DNA of 34,381 nt, taken from NCBI GenBank assembly GCA_027577415.1, contig JANBQS010000112.1:1-34381 (forward strand), read 5' to 3'. A model generated the notes under the pieces. The model made no database searches. It was not told the origin of the DNA and saw only the letters and a list, made by a program, of their open reading frames with translations. This DNA is from Coemansia sp. RSA 922 (Eukaryota > Kickxellomycota > Kickxellomycetes > Kickxellales > Kickxellaceae). Positions 1 through 7,700 of the stretch are shown piece by piece; the stretch's first letter is position 1; each line of letters opens with the position of its first letter. The position numbers and the translations under genes are program-made.

Positions 1-1629
1 GCATCATTCTCTTCATCTCCGTCGCCTGAGCGCGATGAGATTGCCGATATTATCGCCGATATGAGTACGGCACGGATCACCAGCGGCGACGACAACGATT
101 TGGAGGACAACGACAGTAGTGACGCCCTGTTTATTGGCAAGAAATCCCCTGTACACGTATTCTTGCAGTTGGGAGACAGTACTAAGCGCGTGGTCTTGAC
201 GGAGCGCCCATCGCAGACCAATCTTATCAACTTGTTTATTGAAAAGTACCGAGATCGCTTGGCTGAGAACCCCGAGTCGCTACCTACGATTTACATTAAC
301 GACGCCAAAAACCGTGACTTGTTTTATGAGCTTGAAGATATGGCCGATGTTGTCGATGGCTCTATCTTGAGCTGGCGCACGCTGCCATTGTCCAGCGCCA
401 GCAACGTTGCGAATTCCCTCGACGATGATAGCAAGAGTGCTGCCACTCTGAGATCCGAGGTTGGCGACCTTGCGTCAGTTGTCCGCTCCTTGGCCGAAAC
501 CGTGGCCCAGATTCCAACCCAGATCAAAAGTGAGCTAGCGAGCGCAGTCGGCGAGGTCAAGGATCACACCAATGTGACAGTCGGATCCATCAAGGCCTTG
601 CCCGCCGTTACGAGTCTATCCGGCGGTGCCAGTCTAGACAAACCAGCGATAGCACGCAGCGCCAGCGCGCCCATGATCGGTAGTGCCGAGATCGATGAGC
701 TACACGCCCGAGTACAACGACTAGAACTGGCACTGAGCGTCGAGCGGCAAGAGCGGCGCGAGGAAGCGGCAGCAGCCGAGCAAGCAAAAGTTGAGGCTGT
801 TAGGGAGCTAGATAAACTGAAGGAGTCAGCCTCTCGTCACCCAAACGTCCTGCGTGTGCGCATTGAGGAGGGCAAGGACATGTTGAAGAACGAGTACCGA
901 CAGCTGAACACGCGGTTTGAAGACGTACATGCATTAGTACAAGAGATGCGCAAGGACGTTGCTCAGCGCGGGTCAATCCCGTCATCACAGATGATGCGCA
1001 AGGCCACTGTGGACCTCAAGGGCATAGAGTCGGGGACCGAGCGACTGGTGTCGTTTATCAACGAGACGCGATCGGATTGGAAGCGTACTTGGGAGGAAGA
1101 ACTACAAAATATCCTCAAGGAGCAGAGCTTTGTCAAGGACGTTGAGCAAATGCTGGGTGAGCTCAGTGATGACACACAGCACTTGAGCGATGTTATCGAT
1201 AAGCTCAACAAAATTATTGATTTGAAGCTCCGCGAGCGCGCTAAAGACGACTATGTTCCCTCGGCTGCCACTAAATTCTTTGACGTCGTATCGCCTGACG
1301 ATGCGCCTGACGCCAAAAAGGACTTTTTGATGCAGATTTCTTGCGTTGACGTCGACCATCAGCGACGCTTGGACGCCTTGAAGACTGCCGAGCGCATACG
1401 CCAGACAGAGCTCGCCACCAAAGTCAACGAGTTTGACGAGGAGTTGTCTGATTTTGTCACTCAGCGCAAGCTACGCAAGACGGGCGGTACCGAGGAGCTC
1501 GAGCGCCGTCGCGCAGAGAAGGAAATTGAGGTTATGAAGGACATGCTCAAGAGCGTCGAAGAGGACGCCCAGGCCCGCCGCGCAAAGGTAGCTCAGCGCA
1601 AGGCAGCAAGCAAGAAGCAGACCACATGA
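1..1629 (+). CDS. BUD6: Bud6/Aip3 actin-interacting protein, C-terminal part (5' end outside window)
   Basis: Bud6 (Aip3) is a polarity protein that binds actin monomers and stimulates formins at growth sites. The reading frame is open from base 1, and the first 20 codons before the internal ATG at 61 are in frame, so the gene almost certainly starts upstream. What is seen is the AIP3 region. It opens with a conserved block (SPVHVFLQLGDSTKRVVL, then LPTIYINDAKNRDLFYELED). A long charged helical, coiled-coil stretch follows, with the family-typical segment around SDWKRTWEEELQ. The C-terminal part includes KLRKTGGTEELERRR, close to the yeast KKSGGFEEIERLR region. The protein ends with a basic tail. 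The SmF gene follows on the same strand after ~160 bp. The family assignment rests on recognised sequence; the role is family knowledge. Confidence 0.92.
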   Translation, partial: ASFSSSPSPERDEIADIIADMSTARITSGDDNDLEDNDSSDALFIGKKSPVHVFLQLGDSTKRVVLTERPSQTNLINLFIEKYRDRLAENPESLPTIYINDAKNRDLFYELEDMADVVDGSILSWRTLPLSSASNVANSLDDDSKSAATLRSEVGDLASVVRSLAETVAQIPTQIKSELASAVGEVKDHTNVTVGSIKALPAVTSLSGGASLDKPAIARSASAPMIGSAEIDELHARVQRLELALSVERQERREEAAAAEQAKVEAVRELDKLKESASRHPNVLRVRIEEGKDMLKNEYRQLNTRFEDVHALVQEMRKDVAQRGSIPSSQMMRKATVDLKGIESGTERLVSFINETRSDWKRTWEEELQNILKEQSFVKDVEQMLGELSDDTQHLSDVIDKLNKIIDLKLRERAKDDYVPSAATKFFDVVSPDDAPDAKKDFLMQISCVDVDHQRRLDALKTAERIRQTELATKVNEFDEELSDFVTQRKLRKTGGTEELERRRAEKEIEVMKDMLKSVEEDAQARRAKVAQRKAASKKQTT

Positions 1630-1792
1630 TCATGCCTATAGCCTAATGGGCTAGCAAAATGTGATTGGGTTGGAGCCATTTTCAGAACCCCCCTTTTTTT
1701 ATTATTATTTTTGTTTGGTCAATTGTATAAAAAAAAAAGTATTATCTAGTCCTACCTGTCTACTCGTCGTCATTTTTTTTATTGGATCCAAT

Positions 1793-2119
1793 ATGAGCTT
1801 TACACCTGTGAACCCTCGGCCGTTTCTCCAGTCGCTTATTGGCAAACCAGTGATTTCGCGCTTAAAGTGGGGACAAGAATACAAAGGTCTACTGGCATCG
1901 ATAGACTCGTATATGAACTTGCAACTCATCAAAGCCGAAGAGTTCCAGGACGGCAATTCCATGGGCGAGCTGCCTGGTGAGCTACTGATTCGTTGCAACA
2001 ATATTCTTTACGTTCGTGAAGTAGCCGAAGAGAAGACCAGCAAAGACGCCGCTGTAGAAAACGAAGTGCAGGAAGCCGTGTCTGAGGACGAGCAGATGGA
2101 AGACGGAGAGCAAGTCTAA
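1793..2119 (+). CDS. SMX3: Small nuclear ribonucleoprotein SmF
   Basis: SmF is one of seven Sm proteins that form the ring on spliceosomal snRNAs in the nucleus. The 108-residue product begins [20 protein letters not shown], the usual SmF start. It carries Sm motif 1 ([20 protein letters not shown], then DSYMNLQL) and Sm motif 2 with [10 protein letters not shown]. An ATG in the same frame at 1661 would add 44 residues of Phe/Tyr-rich, low-complexity sequence from a T-rich leader; I reject it because the family begins at MSF. The product is ~20 residues longer than typical SmF because of an acidic tail ([11 protein letters not shown]). It lies tandem to BUD6 and converges on the minus-strand gene ending at 2183, leaving only 63 bp between the stops. 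Confidence 0.95.
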   Translation: MSFTPVNPRPFLQSLIGKPVISRLKWGQEYKGLLASIDSYMNLQLIKAEEFQDGNSMGELPGELLIRCNNILYVREVAEEKTSKDAAVENEVQEAVSEDEQMEDGEQV

Positions 2120-2140
2120 CTGTTTTTTTCTTTAACACAT

Positions 2141-2146
2141 AATAAA
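2141..2146 (+). terminator. AATAAA poly(A) signal for SmF
   Basis: AATAAA lies 21 bp after the SmF stop codon, in an AT-rich stretch of the short convergent intergenic region. It is the expected place for a cleavage/polyadenylation signal. Confidence 0.5.
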
Positions 2147-2182
2147 TATTGACCTCGCAAATAGGCGGATCCAGTAGTTCAT

Positions 2183-2575
2183 TTAGACCCTGCTTTTGAC
2201 CATTCCGCCTTTTCTTGCAAAGCCTAGATCCGCATGGCTTTGGTCCATTAAAGATTTCAAGCTATCTTTAGGAAACTCGCCATCCAACCTGATAGAGAAG
2301 TAGATAGGTGGTTTCTCGTCATCATCATTTGACTTGGAAGCAAACTGAGAAAGCAACGTACTCCGGTCGATGGCGTCCATACCTTCTATAAACTCGCCAA
2401 AAGCTGGAACCCAGTCGTATCTAAATACCTTGAACGGATGGCCGTTTAATTGACCAATGGCTTGTTTAAACGCCTCCGAGTTGGAAATTGGACCATTTGC
2501 TTCAAACCCATGAGAGCCTCCAACCACTTCGTTTCCATTAAATATGTAGAATATAACGGTATACTCACTAAACAT
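2183..2575 (-). CDS. Unrecognised small protein, duplicate A (130 aa)
   Basis: I do not recognise the family. The start chosen is the ATG at 2575 (MFSEYTVIFYIFNGNE), preceded by an A-run (AAAAAAAATG) that the paralogue at 4109 also has; the longer frame to 2671 adds only low-complexity sequence. The protein is soluble-looking, with no signal peptide or membrane segment. It is a paralogue of the gene at 3708-4109, sharing YTVIF..F.G near the N-terminus, a central LLSQ and a C-terminal motif F.R.GG..KSR with the stop right after. I estimate roughly a third of residues identical by eye. Two paralogues with matching ends and intact frames argue that it is a real gene. The YTVIF strand and the KSR ending could be family signatures. 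Confidence 0.72.
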   Translation of the reverse strand: MFSEYTVIFYIFNGNEVVGGSHGFEANGPISNSEAFKQAIGQLNGHPFKVFRYDWVPAFGEFIEGMDAIDRSTLLSQFASKSNDDDEKPPIYFSIRLDGEFPKDSLKSLMDQSHADLGFARKGGMVKSRV

Positions 2576-2748
2576 TTTTTTTCTGGACAAAAAAGGTGAA
2601 AAAGATATATAATGTTTTATGATGAGAAAGTGAGAGAAAAATAACTTTTTTTGTGTGAAGGACACTGCCAACTTGTATTTTGTCGTGCTTTTTAAACTAT
2701 ATTCGGTAGCTCTCTTTCACGACGCTGTGAGAGAATTTTTTTTTTGCT

Positions 2749-2858
2749 TGACTGCGACCGCAGTTTTTTTATCGGCCACTGTCTTTGTTCTTCTTTTTAA
2801 AACTTTTTCCAACAAAGAAAACTTGCCATTGCTCGGACAGATGATTTAGTCGCAGTCA
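2749..2858 (-). promoter_or_regulatory. Conserved inverted pair of TGACTGCGAC boxes upstream of duplicate A
   Basis: TGACTGCGAC at 2749-2758 and its exact reverse complement GTCGCAGTCA at 2849-2858 face each other 100 bp apart (start to start). They lie 170-280 bp upstream of the duplicate A start. The pair is kept in duplicate B. A regulatory role is inference. Confidence 0.4.
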
Positions 2859-3494
2859 GTGACAGCTTGGTTGCTTCTTTCGAACACCTCCTTTGTCCAG
2901 TTCTTTTTTCTTTTTTGGCAATGTTTCTAGAAAAACAATCCACACACTTCTCTATCCGACAAAGGGCTCTGAAACATCGCTGACTTTCTTTGTATCAAGC
3001 AGCCAGAGCCAAAAGGGATGACTGACGACATTCCGAGATGGCCGAAATCAAGCACAGAGGCTGTTTTGCTGGGAACATGTATTAGAGGGAGGGTTTTTTA
3101 TTTAGAAAACTCTTTATTCAAACGATTGTAACACACAAACAAAAGTATATACGCTTTTTTCGATATGACAGAGTATCAAAATTACAACTAGCTTCATCAT
3201 GCAGAGCCCTGTCATTCTTGGTATAGTTGGCAGGCGCAGCCTGTCACTGTCAAGCACAACTGCAGTGGCACCTAACCAGCATCACACCCTGCCATCACCA
3301 GAGCAAGGAGCTACAGCACTGAAAAAAATGTCAACCAAAACATGGTCAATAGCCCTTATTGCGGGCTACGTGATGAACTACAGCCCATTAGTTCAAAGTG
3401 GCAGCAAGCAGCCATTGAATTAAATACCCAACTAGATGATGATCTGGCTCTAGTAAAGATACACTTTTTTGGGTCAAAATATCTTTATTGTTTA

Positions 3495-3525
3495 GCGGTG
3501 TTTATGTCAGCTTCATAAACACCGC
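3495..3525. other. Perfect 12-bp hairpin
   Basis: GCGGTGTTTATG (3495-3506), a 7-nt loop, then the exact reverse complement CATAAACACCGC (3514-3525). It lies between the two duplicates, ~180 bp downstream of the duplicate B stop on the minus strand. It does not match the canonical histone-type 3' stem-loop. Function unknown. Confidence 0.7.
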
Positions 3526-3707
3526 ACCTTTCACTCTGAGCACAGTTTGTGATATTGGCTCATTAACACTAGCGATATTTCAAATCCTAAACCTTACTAT
3601 TAACAGAGCTTTAACCCTTTAAGATTTTTATTATTATTTGTCATGTAATATTGAAATAACCTATATTGATATTGGTCTGGCAAAAAAGAGCCGAATCCAG
3701 TAGTCTC

Positions 3708-4109
3708 TTAGATCCTACTTTTGATCAATCCTCCATTTCTGGTAAAGTTCAGATCGACACAATTTTGACTCAACAAGGCCTCTAAGGTCTCCTCAGACAA
3801 CGGGGAATCAAACTTGACAGCAAAGCGAATAACAGTATCAGTAGTTACCTCGTCATGAACACTAGACTGAGTAGTAGATTGAGACAATAGTTTGGTCAAG
3901 TCAATGGGATCTGCACCAACTACATATGAGGCTGAATCCAACGAATAAGGATAAATCTTAAACGAACGACCCTTTAATTGGTTATCGTTTAGAAGAAACT
4001 CCTTAAACTCGTACATTCTAAGGTCTGACTCAAAGTACTGCGCATGTCCAAATTCCTTGTCTCCACTGAACATGTGGAAAATAACGGTATACATGTCTTG
4101 AAGAAACAT
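3708..4109 (-). CDS. Unrecognised small protein, duplicate B (133 aa)
   Basis: Paralogue of the gene at 2183-2575, in the same orientation about 1.5 kb upstream of it. It begins MFLQDMYTVIFHMFSGDKEF and ends FTRNGGLIKSRI. A second ATG five codons in (4094) is also possible. The ATG at 4109 is preferred because it sits directly after the same A-run as in copy A and gives the same MF start. No domain, signal peptide or membrane helix is visible, and the function is unknown. Its 5' flank is strikingly similar to that of copy A, so the two are probably controlled alike. Confidence 0.72.
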   Translation of the reverse strand: MFLQDMYTVIFHMFSGDKEFGHAQYFESDLRMYEFKEFLLNDNQLKGRSFKIYPYSLDSASYVVGADPIDLTKLLSQSTTQSSVHDEVTTDTVIRFAVKFDSPLSEETLEALLSQNCVDLNFTRNGGLIKSRI

Positions 4110-4272
4110 TTTTTTTAAAACAAATGGCGAACAAGATACAAAAAAAAAAATTATTATTATTTTCTACTTAAAAAAAATGAGAGAGAAAAAAAAAAGAGAT
4201 GATTTTGTAAAGGCCCAGCATCTTCATACTATTTAAACATTTTCCCCCACTGTTTTCTGAGAGGATTTGGCT

Positions 4273-4412
4273 TGATTGCGACCAACGTGTTTTTTTTATT
4301 GGCCACGCCCAGCTTTATCCCGGAAAAAAAAAAAAATGCCGTCTACATTTCGCAAAAAAAGATTTAAAAAGAACTCACAAAGGAAACAATGTTTTTTTTT
4401 TGGTCGCAGTCA
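4273..4412 (-). promoter_or_regulatory. Conserved inverted pair of TGAYTGCGAC boxes upstream of duplicate B
   Basis: TGATTGCGAC at 4273-4282 and GTCGCAGTCA at 4403-4412 correspond to the pair upstream of duplicate A, with one base changed and 130 bp between starts. Their survival in a region with other changes suggests function. Confidence 0.4.
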
Positions 4413-4767
4413 ATGACATCTCAGCTGATATCTTCTTTTGAACACTCCAGTCAACCTTTGTCCAGTTCTTTGTCAATGTTTCTAAATATACTTGGCACCC
4501 CCTGCTCTACCCGATAAGAGCTCAAAGTCGTCGATGACTTTCTTTGTATCTAACAAGAAATCCCCGCCTCCCAAAAAAGGATGACTGGGAATGCCAAGCT
4601 GGCCAAGAATCAAGTAAAGATATTGGTAATTGTAAACATGTATTATTTTATATTTTAATTATCATGCCAAAAAAATCTAAATGGCACATGCATGCTAGTA
4701 ATATCTTTGAAAAATTTTTTTAAATTGGTATCAGGGTGTGTTCTTTTTGTTTTGTTGTTGTCGGTCA

Positions 4768-7700
4768 CTAGTCAAATGTCGACTGAGACTTTAGCGCCCA
4801 TGGTGGGCGAAAGTTTGCATTACGGAAGCGACGCTCCAGGTTATCAAGCTGCTGGTTAGGCGAAAAGCTAGGCGCACCCGAGTGCTGTGGACGCTGTGGG
4901 GATCTGCCACCACCACCAACGAGCTGGTCATGGCTACCCTCCAAGAATGGGTCAAACTGTGACGACACGCTAAGACGTCCATCATGGCTGCCAGAATTAT
5001 ACCTATGCAGAGCATCAGCAATAGAAGGACCACAGGGCGAGAGCAAGCGCCGCGCCTTTTCAGCAGCAACGCTGACAGCCGGCGAAGAGGGTGCCACGAG
5101 GCTGACATTGCTGCCATTGATCTGGCGCTGAGCCTCTTGCCGCAGTGCGTTCACCACATTGGGGTCGTAAAATGACTCGCGAGAACCAGAAAAGATACTG
5201 CGAGATCCAGGCCGCTGTCCAGAAGAAGGTGGTGCTGGCGGGCCAGGCACATAGTTTGGCACCGCCATTGGCTGATACAAGTGTTGTTGGCGGCCCTGAC
5301 CGGCCTTAGGCTTGGGCTGAGGCAAAGGGCGCGACGACTTTGGAAGTTCAGTAATGATCGACCGAGCAGGCGAGATACTCATAGGCTCCGGAGACACGGG
5401 TAGCAGCGACTGATTCTCGATCTGCTCGGCAGCCGCCTCCAAAAAGTTGCGCAACGCCGTAGTCACCCGACGCGGGACTCCAGCCTCAGGCATGGCAGGT
5501 GGCGCAGGAAGGCCAAGAGCGCTAGTACTGGCAGCACTCGAGAACATTGGCATGGGCGGCGGCGGAGGAGGAGCAGGCAGTGACGCGCTATCGTTAGCAA
5601 CAAAGCCCTCGCTGGACACGCCAGAGCGCTGGCGGGTATGCCGCGAGCGACGGCCCATGGTGCTCTTCTTGCGCATGAGGATACTGCGACGGCGGAGCAA
5701 TTCACCACCGTGCTTCTTGCAGTATATGGCGCCCTTGATGCGAATGGCGCTGACAACCGGAACGACCTGCGAGCACTGGCGGCACCGCATGCACGCCTTG
5801 TGGTAGCCATAGCCCTCATGCACAACCTGGTCGTTCTGGTAGACAACATGGGTGCACACTGGACACATGGGGTGCTCCCAGCCGTTGACAGCCTTGGTGT
5901 CATTGAGCAGGGCATTCGAGGGGCGCGAGGCCGACGAATGGTTGGTAGAGCGCATTGCGTCCATTCTGGAAGAGTCTGACCGCGGGTGTACAACTGTATC
6001 GCCTGCACCACTGCAGCTACCGCCGCCAATAAGCGTAGAACCCACGTCTTCGTTGATCGTACGCGCCGGCAGGGGTGCTGAGCCGCTGCACTTGATGGAG
6101 GGCGGCTGGGACTGGCCCGACACGGCGCTGGCAGGGTAGCGCTTTTCTATGACCTTTGTCTTGACTTTTTTGTCGACAACGCGCTCGGTGATCCAGGGCG
6201 TGCCAGAGGGCGACGTGACCTGCTCGCGCTCGTAGTGTGTCTGCCGATCGACGCCAACATCGCCGGCACGCTGCACCTTGGTCGGGTCACCAGCATATGC
6301 AGTGACCTTGTCCGCAACGCCTGGCTGGTCGCCCTTCTGGCGCAGCTGGCGCATGTGCTGCAAAAAGTCATCGACCGAGGTGAATGACTCCATGATGGCC
6401 TTGTTCATATCCTTGAACTGCTTGTCTGAAATGCCCGGACGCACAGCGACCACCTTGGAATTCGGGCTGCTGGGGGTACCGTTCATGCTGCTAAAGTGGC
6501 GCTGATAGTCACTCTCGCAGTACACGTGCCCATTGATAGCACGGAACGTCGACGACGTAAGCAGGCAGTCGCAGGCCTCGCAGCGTAGGCAGCTGGCGTG
6601 CATGACTTGCGGGCGAACCACAACGTCGTTCTTGTTGACATCCTTGCCGCAGACGCCGCAGCAGCCAGCCTCGCACGACTTGGCATTCGAGGCCGCATGG
6701 TGGGCATTACCACCGCCACACAGCACCGACGGAGTGCGCGTGCTAGGGACGTCGTCAGAGGGGTGCAAGCGGCCACCGCCAACCAAGTTGGGGCTGCGCG
6801 TGCGGCGAGAGGTCGGGTATGAGTCCAGCGAGTCAACGTCTTCCTCGACGACCTTGGGCAGATCGTAGTTCCCGCGAATGTTGGCGTTCATGAGCGTGCT
6901 AGCACTGCCAAACACAGAAGGGGGCTTGGGCTGGGTACGACGGCTAGCCACCGATCCAGTCTCCAAGTCCAAGCGATCGACGACTGGCTCTTCCTGGTAC
7001 TGGCGGGCCTGCGGACGAGGCTGCTCTTGGTTGACAGAGTGAGAGTGAGGACGGCCACGAGGTGGGCTGCGTGATCTGGGCGGCGGCTGAGAGGGCTCTC
7101 CACCGCTGCCGCCGTTGGCTTGAGCCTCTGCCGCTGCCTCAGGCACTTTGCCGCGGTTCTTAATGTACGCTGGAGGCGAGGGGAACCGCCCAAACACAGG
7201 AGTAGGCAGACGATACAGCTCAGGGCTGGGTGAGCGCGCTGAGGGGGCTTCTTGCTCCTCCCGCCGAGGCTGCTGGCTAGGTGCACGCTGAGCAGGCTGT
7301 GAGTACGGCGGTGGAGACTGGCGCTGAGCGGGCTGGTGAGCAGGCGCACGCAAAGGCGATGACGCATAGCTGGCCGGCGGCGAGCGAGCAGCAGAGCGCG
7401 ATGGGGAATGGACAACTGGACGTGGCTGCGGGACCGGTGACCTGTAGCCTTCGACAGGCTTGGCTGGGGAGCTATCCTGGCGACCAGAGTAAGCGTAGCC
7501 AGGACGCATGTTGCTGCTAACACTGCTGGTGGCTGGACGCGTAGTGGGCTCTGGTGCAGCTACAGACTTGATGTCGCTGGCTACCGAGTCGGGACGCCCA
7601 ACAGACGACGCCACTGATGGCGCATAGCTGCTAGCTGACGGCGCATAGCCGCTGGTCCGGCGAAGAACATTAGCAAGCTCATCGTCCACGTCGCCAGGCG

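Larger units (their letters stand above)
2165..3084. repeat. Tandem segmental duplication, copy A (gene plus promoter)
   Basis: This ~920 bp segment matches 3692-4645 in the same order and orientation. Shared landmarks are ATCCAGTAGT just past the stop codons (about 2170 and 3697), CCTTTGTCCAGTTCTTT (2890 and 4455), GACTTTCTTTGTATC (2982 and 4536) and AACATGTATTA (3074 and 4635). The boundaries are by eye. Confidence 0.8.
3692..4645. repeat. Tandem segmental duplication, copy B (gene plus promoter)
   Basis: Second copy of the segment at 2165-3084. The two are separated by ~600 bp that holds no clear gene: a 74-codon plus-strand ORF at 3199-3423 has no supporting features. Landmarks are given under copy A. 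Confidence 0.8.

Noticed and set aside
1661..1792. N-terminal extension of SmF from ATG 1661
   Set aside because: Encodes a Phe/Tyr-rich run from a T-rich leader; SmF proteins begin at [12 protein letters not shown].
3199..3423. 74-codon plus ORF between the duplicated genes
   Set aside because: No homologous frame, domain or conserved start; probably chance.
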